A DNA stretch of 64,000 bases from Flavobacterium sp. Sd200 (GTDB lineage Bacteria; Bacteroidota; Bacteroidia; Flavobacteriales; Flavobacteriaceae). The translations under genes were made by a program, and so were the position numbers. Position 1 is the first letter of the stretch; each line of letters starts with the position of its first letter. Under the pieces are notes generated by a model, which saw nothing but the letters and a program-made list of their open reading frames with translations, was not told the DNA's origin and made no database searches. The stretch is from NCBI RefSeq assembly GCF_009826935.1, contig NZ_WUMN01000005.1, forward strand, positions 1 through 64,000, written 5' to 3'. This document shows, in pieces, positions 7,988 through 17,269 of the stretch.

Positions 7988-8905
7988 TTACGTAACATAA
8001 TAATTATTTGCAGTTTTATGCTGTGATAGTTTCTTCCCATCAAGCTCCAACAGGGTTTCCTCTATGGTTCTTGCCATTGTATCCAATGCAAGGTCATTGG
8101 GTTGCGTACCAAAAGGATCTTCGAGTTCATCAGCGATGGCTTCAAGGGCCAGGAACGTATAAGCTACAAACACTATGATGAATGGCGTAAGCCAGCCCAA
8201 AATATCAACAAAACCAAACGGCAACATAAAACAATAAATGTACACCGTACGATGCAGCAATACTGAATAGGAAAACGGTATGGGCGTATTGGCAATACGT
8301 TCACAGCCGCCAATGATGTCCGACAGCTTGTTCAGGTTTTCTTCAAAAGCCAGTTGGGATAGCGGCGCTATGTTTCCCTGTTGTTTGTTGACTTGTACCC
8401 AGTCACCCAAGGATTTCAGAAGTAGTACTGGCTTAAAACGAATGGGGTCAAGTTCCTTTACCAATGCTTCCGGCAGTAGCCTTTTCATATCTTCATTCGG
8501 ACTGGTATGTCGCAATTGGTGCTTAAGGGCATAGACCAATGCGATGAGTTGGTTCACGAAGTACGAGATTTCCTCTTTAGATTCTTTATTTTCAGAAAGG
8601 TTGTGAGCTTGGCGCACTAACGAGCGTGTATCGTTTAGCAAAGCACCCCACAATTTACGCCCCTCCCAAAAACGGTCATAACTTACATTGTTGCGGAAAC
8701 CTAAAAAGATGGCCAGGGCGATGCCAAAAAGGGTAAAAATGGCTGGGTTAATGTGCAGATGGTGCACTATTAAAACATCCTGGAAATATACTAAAACACT
8801 TGAGTAGACAAAAATCAGCAGCAGCCTGGGTAAGAGTTGGGATAGCACCGAACCTTGCCATTCAAATAGCATCTTAAACCAGTGCGTTTTTTTCTTGATA
8901 ATCAT
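7988..8905 (-). CDS. Bestrophin-family (UPF0187) ion channel
   Basis: A 305-aa inner-membrane protein with the bestrophin/UPF0187 layout. An N-terminal hydrophobic hairpin (about residues 20-75) leads into the conserved 'FLGFRNNVSYDRFWEGRKLWG'-type segment. A helical cytosolic part follows, then a second hydrophobic pair around residues 215-255 ('FMLPFGFVDILGWLTPFIIVF'). The C-terminal 'EDPFGTQPNDLALDTM' matches the family's conserved 'DPFG...NDLPL' motif. Bacterial members form pentameric cation-conducting pores. The start is well supported by the 'MIIKKKTHWFKMLFEWQGS' opening. It lies between the integrase relic and gene debris, so it may belong to the accessory island. Confidence 0.9.
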   Translation of the reverse strand: MIIKKKTHWFKMLFEWQGSVLSQLLPRLLLIFVYSSVLVYFQDVLIVHHLHINPAIFTLFGIALAIFLGFRNNVSYDRFWEGRKLWGALLNDTRSLVRQAHNLSENKESKEEISYFVNQLIALVYALKHQLRHTSPNEDMKRLLPEALVKELDPIRFKPVLLLKSLGDWVQVNKQQGNIAPLSQLAFEENLNKLSDIIGGCERIANTPIPFSYSVLLHRTVYIYCFMLPFGFVDILGWLTPFIIVFVAYTFLALEAIADELEDPFGTQPNDLALDTMARTIEETLLELDGKKLSQHKTANNYYVT

Positions 8906-9474
8906 TCTGCTGTGAAAAGTAAATACTACATCAAAGCTATGGATAAATATTTAGAGGGACATCAGAAAACCGAATTAAACTTGTGCAGAGGTCGTCATTA
9001 AATCACTTGTTAACTCGTTAAAATTCGAAGTCAGGATAATCTCCGTACTCAATTTGTGATATTTCGCAATTGACAAGTCCTAAAATTAACGATACAGGAT
9101 TAATAATAGTAAAAAATACATTTTTTAAGACAGAAGTAACTTTGTGGTTGCTTCAGTATTTTGTTTTATAAGTTTTCATTTTGATACTGTTTTGCTGATG
9201 CATGAGATTTGGATGTATATCTGTTCCCCGCCCTTGTGCTCGCCACGCTGCCGCTGGCCTTGTTTTACTTCGGGGTTGTTATGCCCATAGTAACGGAAGT
9301 TTTCCAGCTTGCCGTACCCAAGCAGACTATTGTTATCTTCAATGCTTGTACAGAAATCAATAGATAGCCAAAGGAATTTCACTGCACACCACAAAGATAG
9401 CTTTGCTCCTGAATATAACTGTGGATCGGCTTGTAAAAACCTAAAAAATGAGATAAATGATTTTTTAGAATGAA

Positions 9475-9645
9475 TTATTTTAAGCGTACGTAATGCTTTC
9501 GAAGCATGGCGTACACCAATTTATTTTCCAGTATACTCAATTTCAAAAGTAAATTCTTAAAATAGTGATCAGGATAGATGTGATATTTGTAAAACATATA
9601 GCGCATTCGCGAATACAGTGTATTATTCTCACAACTAATAGGAAT
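9475..9645 (-). pseudogene. Possible C-terminal fragment of an unknown protein
   Basis: A 56-codon open frame bounded upstream by a stop reads 'MRYMFYKYHIYPDHYFKNLL' from 9606 and ends 'VYAMLRKHYVRLK' before TAA at 9475-9477. The amphipathic, charged composition looks like genuine protein sequence rather than chance, but there is no recognisable domain. It may be the truncated end of a gene disrupted during island formation. Confidence 0.3.
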
Positions 9646-9668
9646 TTATATGGTTTATAAAAAACAAT

Positions 9669-9695
9669 AAAAATACCTATTAATGGGTATTTTTT
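9669..9695 (+). terminator. AT-rich hairpin with T run upstream of the conflict operon
   Basis: A 9-bp stem (9669-9677 with 9686-9694, AAAAATACC/GGTATTTTT) with an 8-nt loop ends in Ts. It would insulate the operon at 9843 from upstream transcription, or serve as a terminator for lost genes. Confidence 0.4.
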
Positions 9696-9736
9696 CAACG
9701 GACAGCATTTCTTAAATTAGTGTTAAATACAACTGT

Positions 9737-9796
9737 ATATCATTGATTATAAATAAGTTTTAAATACTAAAATAAACATTCAGTATTCAATGATAT
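9737..9796. promoter_or_regulatory. Inverted repeat upstream of the conflict operon
   Basis: ATATCATTGA (9737-9746) and its reverse complement TCAATGATAT (9787-9796) are separated by 40 bases and end 46 bases before the first ATG. They could be operator half-sites for a dimeric repressor. In DNA this AT-rich, chance is possible. Confidence 0.3.
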
Positions 9797-9842
9797 CCTA
9801 TCTTTTACTAACTCTATATTTTATTTAATTATAATTTTCATA

Positions 9843-11195
9843 ATGAGAGACCAACTATCAAATATTATAGACGACATTAAACATGAAAAATGTATTTTAA
9901 TTATTGGTCCGGATATTCATGATTTTGGGGAGAAATCCTTTTTTGAAAAGATGTGTGATGATCTTTTTAGCAATGAACATCATGATTCTTTTTTTGACAG
10001 TACTCCTAACTATGTTTTTCCAAATGAGGAACTACTCCAGTTAAAGCCAGGTATTAAAAAAAGAAGGGTTATAAAAATGATGGAAAGCTTTTATAAAAAA
10101 CAAATTTTGTTTGATGCTCCACTAAATAAAATTGCACAAATACCTTTTCATCTTATAATATCTTTTTTGCCTGATTCCCGACTAAAAACCATATTTACAA
10201 ATAAAGGGTTAGATTATAGCTATAACTACTATCCAGCGGAAGAGGTGCCTGTTCAAATTTCTGAAGATAGCTACCCCTCTAAAAAGAAACCGCTTATATA
10301 TAACTTAACGGGTGACTTTGAAAAAAATGAAGCTATAGTAACTTTTGATGACCTTTTTTGTTTTTTATCTGGCATTATGGGAGCAAGACCTTTACCTAAA
10401 AAGATACAGGAAAGCTTAAAATATGCAGATAGCTTTATATTTTTTGGAGTGCACTTTGAGAGATGGCATGTACAGCTTTTGTTAAAACAAATAACTTTAA
10501 ACGGAGGTATAAATTACAGTGTTTTAAAAAATGGGAGTGCCAGCAGTAATGATGTTTGTCTTTTTGTGCGTCGTAGGTTAGAGGTAGACTTTTTAATGGA
10601 TGACCCTTTGGATTTTCTAGATAATTTATATGATGGATGCCATGAAGAAAATATGTTAAAAAATGGTTCGCCAATAGCCAAAGTATTTATTTCTTACAGC
10701 CATAAAGATAAATTAGGGATGGAAATTTATAATCTATTAAAAAGTAAAAGAATAGAGGTTATGATAGATGAGGTCAGTATGCCTGGGGGCCAAAAGATTA
10801 CTGATTTTGTTAACATAATACGTGAAGTTGATTTTTGCATTCCTGTCCTATCAAAAAACAGTCTGAGGTCTCCGTGGGTAATGAAAGAAATACAGGAATG
10901 CTTACAATACGGCAAACCCCTAATCCCTGTTTGTATAGATAATGAACTGTCGATAATAACATCTAAACAGGCTGAAATTGTTGCAAATGACAGAATTACA
11001 GAGATAAATCTAAAAATTATTGAGAGCGGAATGGCGGGTATTGACAATTTACTTGTTGAAAGGGAGCGTTGGTTAGAATATAACAGAAGTTTTAGTAAAA
11101 TACTAAGCGAATTAAAGTCTATGAAATATTATAAAATAGATAATGATAATCCTAATGACTTTATAAATGGGGTGGTAAAAGATATAACGGGTTAA
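9843..11195 (+). CDS. SIR2-like / TIR domain fusion protein
   Basis: A 450-aa cytosolic protein, first gene of a five-gene operon. Residues 1-240 resemble the SIR2_2-like NAD-binding fold: 'CILIIGPDI' at the start, 'HLIISFLPDS' where active members have a TNxD segment, 'LIYNLTGDF' where they have LHG, and 'SFIFFGVHFERWHVQLLLKQI' at the 'lLFiGySl.D' position. The usual catalytic His is Thr (T156) and the GAGxS loop is not conserved, so this half is probably a sensor rather than an enzyme. Residues 279-410 form a TIR domain ('KVFISYSHKDK', 'SPWVMKEIQECL') with the expected catalytic Glu at about E349. TIR domains in bacterial immunity cleave NAD+ or make cyclic ADP-ribose signals. The next gene starts 11 bases downstream. 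Confidence 0.8.
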   Translation: MRDQLSNIIDDIKHEKCILIIGPDIHDFGEKSFFEKMCDDLFSNEHHDSFFDSTPNYVFPNEELLQLKPGIKKRRVIKMMESFYKKQILFDAPLNKIAQIPFHLIISFLPDSRLKTIFTNKGLDYSYNYYPAEEVPVQISEDSYPSKKKPLIYNLTGDFEKNEAIVTFDDLFCFLSGIMGARPLPKKIQESLKYADSFIFFGVHFERWHVQLLLKQITLNGGINYSVLKNGSASSNDVCLFVRRRLEVDFLMDDPLDFLDNLYDGCHEENMLKNGSPIAKVFISYSHKDKLGMEIYNLLKSKRIEVMIDEVSMPGGQKITDFVNIIREVDFCIPVLSKNSLRSPWVMKEIQECLQYGKPLIPVCIDNELSIITSKQAEIVANDRITEINLKIIESGMAGIDNLLVERERWLEYNRSFSKILSELKSMKYYKIDNDNPNDFINGVVKDITG

Positions 11196-11206
11196 ATAAA
11201 GAAATC

Positions 11207-12904
11207 ATGACAAATATATCATCTCCTACACTAAAAAACAGATATCCCGGAGTGCGTCCGTTTTCTGAACATGAGAACAACCTTTTTTTTGGAAGATTAA
11301 AGGATATTGAACAGCTTAAAAGTTTAATATTTATTAATCAAACAATTGTTTTGCATGGCAAAAGCGGCTATGGTAAAAGTTCTATTATTAATGCCGGAAT
11401 TATCCCACAATTGCGTAAGACCGAATCCTGGAATTATTTCCACATTAGATTTAATAATTATTCTGAAAAAAAAGAGGAGGAAACTTTAACCCCTTTTCAA
11501 ACAGTAAAGCAACGGTTGCTGGAAAACATCGATATTTTAGACAATAATGAATTTAATAATGTTTTTGCTGATACTAATTCTTTTTGGCACTGCATAAAAC
11601 AAAATCAGTTAAATAATAAGTCGGCTAAATATATTATTTTTTTTGATCAGTTTGAAGAATTGTTTACTTATCCTAAAAAACAAGTTTCCGAATTTTCCGA
11701 GCAATTATCTCAGTTACTGTATTCAACAATACCATCGCGTATAAAAAATATTATAGACGAGATGGATGAACAGGATTTGATTCCTGATGAGGTTCATGAT
11801 ATCTTATATCAAAAACCTGAAATTAAGGTTGTTTTTTCAATACGGTCAGACAGGTTATCATTAATAAGCATGTTAACAGACTGGCATCCTAATATTTTAA
11901 AAAACTGTTATGAGCTTGATGCATTGACATATTATGATGCTATAAATGCAATAACTGAACCTGCAAAATTAGAAGGCTCACATTTTAAAGCAGCAGCTTT
12001 TACTTACACTGATAGCGCTGTTGAAAAAATACTATTAAATATTGCAAATACCAGTGACAAAAAAATTGAAGCATCAACCCTTCAAATTGTTTGTAGATAT
12101 ATTGAAGAAACACTTGTAGTAAGTCAAAAGCACAGTGTTATTACAGATGACCTGCTTGGAAATATTGCAGATATTTTTCAGCAATATTATGAAGCAATAC
12201 TAACGAAACTGAATACAGAAAACAAGCTTAAAGTTCAGAGGCTAATTGAAGACGAGCTAATTGATGATGGTAAACGCCACCCTCTGTCTAAAGACTATAT
12301 TATAAACAGGTTTAAGTTACCGCAGGATTTATTATTTGAACTTGAGCAAAGTTCTTTATTAAGCAAGGAAAGAGATGCATCCGGGAGAATGTTGTATGAA
12401 ATTAGCCATGACTCATTGGTAATTCCTATCAGCAAAGTGGCACTAAAAAGACGGGAACAAGAAGAGCGTGAAAAAAGGAAGCAAATTGAGTTTAAAGAAA
12501 GTGAAAAAAAGAAAAGACTGGAAAAACAGCTTGAAATAGAAAGTAAAAAATCGAGTGAATTATTAATACTGAATAAACGCCTAAAAAGAACAAATGCAAT
12601 TACTAAATTATTTGCAGCCGCTTTTGCAATTGTATTGGTTTTTGCCTGCTATACCTGGAAAAAAGCTACTGAGGAAGAATACAGCGCAAAACAAGCAAAG
12701 AAAGAGTCAGATATATTACAGGCTAATTCACATAAAACTAAAGCTGATGATTTTTTTGCTGCCGAGGTTGAAGACCATGAGAATTTTCAGGATGCCATAA
12801 AAGAATATAATGTTGCTTTGAAATATGTGGATGAAAACGATTCTCTATACAAAACAATTAAAAATAAAATAGAAAAATGCAAAGAAAAATTACCCCAGCG
12901 CTGA
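11207..12904 (+). CDS. nSTAND1-type NTPase with C-terminal membrane anchor
   Basis: A 565-aa protein. The 'NRYPGVRPFSEHENNLFFGR' opening is diagnostic of nSTAND1 NTPases of conflict systems. The P-loop is GKSGYGKSS (51-59), Walker B is 'IIFFDQFEE' (143-151), and 'FSIRSDRL' is the sensor strand. A winged-helix-like region ends near residue 405 ('MLYEISHDSLVIPISK'). A charged coiled coil (about 410-460) leads to one transmembrane helix (about 462-485). About 80 residues with a TPR-like pair ('AIKEYNVALKYVDEND') follow and are predicted to be periplasmic. The family uses NTP binding and oligomerisation as a switch for effectors. The 3' end overlaps the next gene by 28 bases. Confidence 0.85.
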   Translation: MTNISSPTLKNRYPGVRPFSEHENNLFFGRLKDIEQLKSLIFINQTIVLHGKSGYGKSSIINAGIIPQLRKTESWNYFHIRFNNYSEKKEEETLTPFQTVKQRLLENIDILDNNEFNNVFADTNSFWHCIKQNQLNNKSAKYIIFFDQFEELFTYPKKQVSEFSEQLSQLLYSTIPSRIKNIIDEMDEQDLIPDEVHDILYQKPEIKVVFSIRSDRLSLISMLTDWHPNILKNCYELDALTYYDAINAITEPAKLEGSHFKAAAFTYTDSAVEKILLNIANTSDKKIEASTLQIVCRYIEETLVVSQKHSVITDDLLGNIADIFQQYYEAILTKLNTENKLKVQRLIEDELIDDGKRHPLSKDYIINRFKLPQDLLFELEQSSLLSKERDASGRMLYEISHDSLVIPISKVALKRREQEEREKRKQIEFKESEKKKRLEKQLEIESKKSSELLILNKRLKRTNAITKLFAAAFAIVLVFACYTWKKATEEEYSAKQAKKESDILQANSHKTKADDFFAAEVEDHENFQDAIKEYNVALKYVDENDSLYKTIKNKIEKCKEKLPQR

Positions 12905-15900
12905 TTTTGCTTTTATTTGTCGGCATTTTTGCTAATGCCCAATCAGGTAATCAATCAAAATATCAGAACAGGCTTGCTATAGCCGAAAAAAAAATGAAGG
13001 CGTCTGATTTTAAAGGTGCGCATCAGGAATATACGTATGCAAAAACAATTGCAAGAGGTGCCGGTATGAATACTGACAGAGCTGAAAAGGGTATAAAGAC
13101 AGCTTTGGATTCGCTCACTAAAACAAAACCTAAGCCTTATCGCTCATCTATCAATATTGCTGTTAAAAGAAAGATTACGAAAAAAGTTTCAAATAACGAG
13201 ATTTTTCTACCTCCTTTGAATGATGATACAATAGATAATCCTCTACCAAGAATATCTGTATCGACTTCCGGTAAAACCATAGATTTATCGGGCCGGTTTG
13301 TAACTTATTCTCCTATTCTTGATAAAGTATTAGACGATATCAACTACCTGTTAATTAATGAGAGTCTTAAAAACAAAAAACAACTATCGGGCGATGATAT
13401 ACTTGTCAAAAATACTGAAGAACGGATTTTTAATTCTGATTATGAAAATGAAGCAATGCGACTATATGACTCAATCTGCAGCATTGCTCCGCTAAGTATA
13501 AGTGCTGAAAAAGACATATACATATATTTAACAGTGGCAAGCCACTACGGTAGAAATTTGTTAAATGTAAAGACTCAATTTAATAAGGCCGATTCTGTAG
13601 CCACGATAATTAACAAAGCTTTAAAAATAGCAGAACAGAAAGATTTTAATTCGGCTAAGAATAAATTTAGCGATGCAGCACTCGAAGATTTAATTTCAGG
13701 TTATTATTTCGAAATAAAAGATACTGCAAGTATGTATTCTCATGCTGTAAAAGCTGCAGATATGGCAAGACAGGCTTTAGCGCTTAGCCCTGCAAACACA
13801 TATTATATAAAAGGATTAGTATATTACTTAAGAAAAATAAATAAAGTACCCGGAGCACGATTAAAAAATGATGAAAAGAAAAAAGTGCTTGATGTGATAT
13901 CTTCTTTGATTAATTATTCAGATATATTTTTGGGTAATGATGCTTATATAGTTAATTTAAAGTTAGATGGTTTAAGCGGCAAGAGTAACAGCAGTAATAA
14001 TTTTATTAATAAAATTAAAGACAATAAAAACCCAAATTATAAAAATATCCTGTTAACAAAACTATACAACAAAATAAATTCCGGCAAAAAACAGAACACA
14101 GACAAAGCATTGGAATACTTTATTAAAAGTTTTCAGGAAGAAATAAAGTCACAGGTTTTTTTAGAGGAGCTGCAAAATCAATATAATTCTCTTGTAAGCA
14201 ATATGGGAAGTTATGACGTAAAAGAAAAATTTATTGCATATAGTACTATTGTTAAGGCCATAGAGGAAAGCGATAAAGATTTTATTAACCTGCATAATAT
14301 TTCATATATATATGTTAACGCAAAATCAGCGTTGGCTAATTTACATTCATCAAAAAAAACTGAAACTGATGAGCTTACAGCAATAGCTCATTTAAAAGAT
14401 GCTATAGAGGTTTTAGAAAGCACAGGGCTTTTAAACTATTATACCAGTTATTCTGATCATTACATTCAGTATTGCAAAATGTATTATAATTTACTAGAAA
14501 TGAGTGTAAAAGCAAAGAAATATGTCGATGCAAAAAAATATTATGATGGAATGACAAAACAGTTCATTCCTTTACTTGAAGAATTTAAATTCGATTTCTA
14601 TTTGCGGCAAACAATAGCTAAAGCTTCTGTTAGATATGGCGATTTTGCCTTTAACAAGAATTTGTACAGGGAAAGCCTTGGAGCATTAGAATTTGCCTCA
14701 TTTGAAGGAAGTAAAAAAAGTACCGAATATTTGATAAGGGTTTATCAAAACAATGAGGATGGCTTGAGGGATACAATGAAATTAAAAGATTATTATCAAA
14801 GAATAGTATATCAATCTGATATTATAAAAAGATCTACAGTAAAAGCGGAATTTAACAATCGTATTGATGAAATAAATGTATATCTGATTTCACGCCATCC
14901 CGGTTACCTTTATAAGGGCATCGATGATCAGGTTGAGTGGCTAAGGGTTACTAAAGGCGGAATAGTAGATAAAGAAGACGTTGACTATTTTAATGAAATG
15001 CAGGTAACAGCCTGGGAAAATGAAATCTCTTTGCAACAGGTACTTGATGAAAACGAATCTGTACCTAAAAACCAGGAAATTACAACATCAAAATATAAAA
15101 AAGAATACGATAAAATTCAGGACAAAGTTAACAAAAAAGATTACGGCACTGCCTTTAACAGCTATAAAAGCCTTAATGATACATTTAAAAAAGACCTGAA
15201 AAATGCGATTAACAATACTCCTGCAATAGAAGATTACATTGTTTTCTTAACCAAGTATGGGGAATTTCTTAACTCTGACGAATTTAAAGGACAAAATGCA
15301 AAAAAGAGAGCAGCGGTTGAAATATATGGAAGTTTATTGACAATTGATCCAACCAATCAACAGGCTTTAATAAAAAAGACATCAATAAATTATGAATTAA
15401 ACAAAGAAAAGCCAGAAAATTTAACAAAATACAACAAAAACATTTATGAGCTATTTTCTTACTTAGATTTATATCTGAGTGATGCTGATTTTAAAAATGC
15501 AAAAAAAATTAGAGAAAGGTTATTAACGGTTGAAAATACTCCATACACTAAATACCGCCTGGCACAGCATTATACCAAATATGGTAAATTAGATTTTAAA
15601 GAACTTTTAAAGACACGGAAACAGGCATTAGAATACAGAGAATATATTGTTATGCAATATATTCCTGACAACATAAAAAGCAGAAAAAATTTTTACGAAC
15701 AGTTAGTATCGGTTGACGAATTACTTACTGACAAAGAAAAAACTAAAGAGGCAAAAAAAGAATTTTCAAAAGACTATTCTCAATTAGCTTGGTATTGTAT
15801 GCTGAACGACAGCAACAACAAGACTTTAGAATATATTAATAAAAGCATAGAACTTGATCCGGAAAATAAAGATGCCCTTGCTTACAGACCCCATGCCTTG

Positions 15901-16080
15901 CTATTAATGGGTGAATTTGATAAAGCAAAAGATACCTATTTATATTATAAAGATATGCCATTTAATAAAAAAGGATTAACCACATTCAGGCAGGTGTTTT
16001 TATCCAATTTCAAAGAATTTGAAAAAGCGCATATCTTTAATAGCGACATTAAGAGTATAAAAGAGTTCCTCAACCAATAG
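12877..16080 (+). CDS. Exported TPR-repeat protein of the conflict operon
   Basis: A 1067-aa protein with a signal peptide (MQRKITPALILLLFVGIFANA, then Q) and an almost wholly helical body rich in Lys, Asn and Tyr. TPR-like units are visible at both ends: 'AEKKMKASDFKGAHQEYTYA' near residue 34 and 'TLEYINKSIELDPENKDALA' followed by 'LLLMGEFDKAKDTYLYY' near residues 985-1030. No catalytic motif is seen. The start codon lies inside the preceding NTPase gene (28-base overlap), which implies translational coupling and a shared function. The NTPase anchor places its own TPR-like tail in the periplasm, so this protein is probably its envelope-side partner. Its ligand is unknown. Confidence 0.75.
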   Translation: MQRKITPALILLLFVGIFANAQSGNQSKYQNRLAIAEKKMKASDFKGAHQEYTYAKTIARGAGMNTDRAEKGIKTALDSLTKTKPKPYRSSINIAVKRKITKKVSNNEIFLPPLNDDTIDNPLPRISVSTSGKTIDLSGRFVTYSPILDKVLDDINYLLINESLKNKKQLSGDDILVKNTEERIFNSDYENEAMRLYDSICSIAPLSISAEKDIYIYLTVASHYGRNLLNVKTQFNKADSVATIINKALKIAEQKDFNSAKNKFSDAALEDLISGYYFEIKDTASMYSHAVKAADMARQALALSPANTYYIKGLVYYLRKINKVPGARLKNDEKKKVLDVISSLINYSDIFLGNDAYIVNLKLDGLSGKSNSSNNFINKIKDNKNPNYKNILLTKLYNKINSGKKQNTDKALEYFIKSFQEEIKSQVFLEELQNQYNSLVSNMGSYDVKEKFIAYSTIVKAIEESDKDFINLHNISYIYVNAKSALANLHSSKKTETDELTAIAHLKDAIEVLESTGLLNYYTSYSDHYIQYCKMYYNLLEMSVKAKKYVDAKKYYDGMTKQFIPLLEEFKFDFYLRQTIAKASVRYGDFAFNKNLYRESLGALEFASFEGSKKSTEYLIRVYQNNEDGLRDTMKLKDYYQRIVYQSDIIKRSTVKAEFNNRIDEINVYLISRHPGYLYKGIDDQVEWLRVTKGGIVDKEDVDYFNEMQVTAWENEISLQQVLDENESVPKNQEITTSKYKKEYDKIQDKVNKKDYGTAFNSYKSLNDTFKKDLKNAINNTPAIEDYIVFLTKYGEFLNSDEFKGQNAKKRAAVEIYGSLLTIDPTNQQALIKKTSINYELNKEKPENLTKYNKNIYELFSYLDLYLSDADFKNAKKIRERLLTVENTPYTKYRLAQHYTKYGKLDFKELLKTRKQALEYREYIVMQYIPDNIKSRKNFYEQLVSVDELLTDKEKTKEAKKEFSKDYSQLAWYCMLNDSNNKTLEYINKSIELDPENKDALAYRPHALLLMGEFDKAKDTYLYYKDMPFNKKGLTTFRQVFLSNFKEFEKAHIFNSDIKSIKEFLNQ

Positions 16081-16105
16081 TAATTTGCTTATAAAATCAT
16101 ATATC

Positions 16106-17269
16106 ATGTCAATTTGGGGTCCGTTAGAAAATCGTTATTCCAGTACAAAACAACGTAAAATATTGTCTTTAGACGGTGGAGGTATACGTGGGGTTATTTC
16201 TTTGGAAATTTTACTGGAACTGGAAAAACAGTTAAAAAAAGAATTAAAGCAGGATGACAACTTTACACTTAGTAGCTACTATGATTATATTGGAGGTACA
16301 AGTACAGGGGCAATTATAGCCGCAGGCCTCTCATTGGGATTGAGTGTACAAAAATTACTGGATTTTTATATTCAAAATGGTAAGGCTATGTTTGATAAAG
16401 CCTTTTTTTTAAATAAAATAAACTTTCTCTATAATGAGCAACCACTTCTAAAAAAACTAAAGGAAACATTTGGAGAAGAAGAGATAGACTTAAGGTGCGG
16501 GAAGTTTAAAACATTATTAATGGTTGTTATTATGAACCGCACCACAGATTCGCCGTGGCCTATAAGCAATAACCCATTAGCAAAATATGCAGATACAGAC
16601 AGGCCGGATTCTAATTTAAAAATACCGCTTTACCGTCTTGTACGTGCAAGTACTGCTGCTCCCGCTTATTTTAAATCAGAGACAGTAGAATGGGAACGCA
16701 ATAACCCTCAAAAGAAATTCGGATTTGTTGATGGTGGGGTTACCCCATATAATAATCCTGCATTTCTTTTGTACAGAATGGCAACACAGGAAGCTTATAA
16801 ATTAAATTGGAAAACCGGAGAGCGGACCCTTTTAATAACATCAATAGGCACAGGATCTGCATCCAGCCCCGGTGTGTACAATAATATCTTTAAAACATTG
16901 TTTAAACTCCCCGGCAATTTGATGCATGCTATGCAAGTGGATCAGGATATTAGCTGCAGAACGGTGGGAAGATGTATATATGGCAGCCCAATAGATAAAG
17001 AATTAGGTGATATGCTACCGCTGGATGAAGAAGGCAAACCATTAAACATGGATAGTGATGCCAACCGACATTTTAGTTATGTACGGTATAATGCTGACTT
17101 GAGCCCTTTAGGGCTACAGCACTTAAATCTTAGCCATATAAGCAGTAAAGAAATCTGTAAAATGGATTCTGTAAAAAACATACAACTATTACAACAGGTT
17201 GGGATAGCCGCAAGCAAACAGGTAAATGTAAAACAACATTTTAACCATTTTATTGATAATGGAGTTTAA
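16106..17269 (+). CDS. Patatin-like phospholipase
   Basis: A 387-aa cytosolic serine lipase of the patatin family. The oxyanion hole motif is DGGGIRG (residues 23-29), the nucleophile elbow is GTSTG with S66, and the catalytic Asp is in 'FVDGGVTPYNN' (D209), so the Ser-Asp dyad is intact. 'RLVRASTAAPAYF' is the usual conserved helix before the Asp. Patatins such as CapV in CBASS degrade inner-membrane phospholipids once switched on, killing the infected cell. I chose the ATG at 16106 over the upstream TTG at 16085 because the family motif sits close to the start. It follows the TPR gene by 25 bases and overlaps the next gene by 11. Confidence 0.92.
   Translation: MSIWGPLENRYSSTKQRKILSLDGGGIRGVISLEILLELEKQLKKELKQDDNFTLSSYYDYIGGTSTGAIIAAGLSLGLSVQKLLDFYIQNGKAMFDKAFFLNKINFLYNEQPLLKKLKETFGEEEIDLRCGKFKTLLMVVIMNRTTDSPWPISNNPLAKYADTDRPDSNLKIPLYRLVRASTAAPAYFKSETVEWERNNPQKKFGFVDGGVTPYNNPAFLLYRMATQEAYKLNWKTGERTLLITSIGTGSASSPGVYNNIFKTLFKLPGNLMHAMQVDQDISCRTVGRCIYGSPIDKELGDMLPLDEEGKPLNMDSDANRHFSYVRYNADLSPLGLQHLNLSHISSKEICKMDSVKNIQLLQQVGIAASKQVNVKQHFNHFIDNGV

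Larger units (their letters stand above)
8906..9842. other. 937-bp gap with probable gene debris
   Basis: No intact gene is convincing here. At 9176-9394 (-) there is a 72-codon open frame in a patch richer in GC than its surroundings ('GYGKLENFRYYGHNNPEVKQ'), which looks like former coding sequence but matches nothing I recognise. A second short minus frame lies at 9475-9645, followed by a hairpin at 9669-9695 and an inverted repeat at 9737-9796. The rest is AT-rich without features. Confidence 0.4.

Noticed and set aside
16085..16105. TTG start for the patatin gene (and the similar TTG at 17253 for the SLOG-like gene)
   Set aside because: In-frame ATGs follow within a few codons and place the family motifs correctly; the TTG starts come only from open-frame extension.
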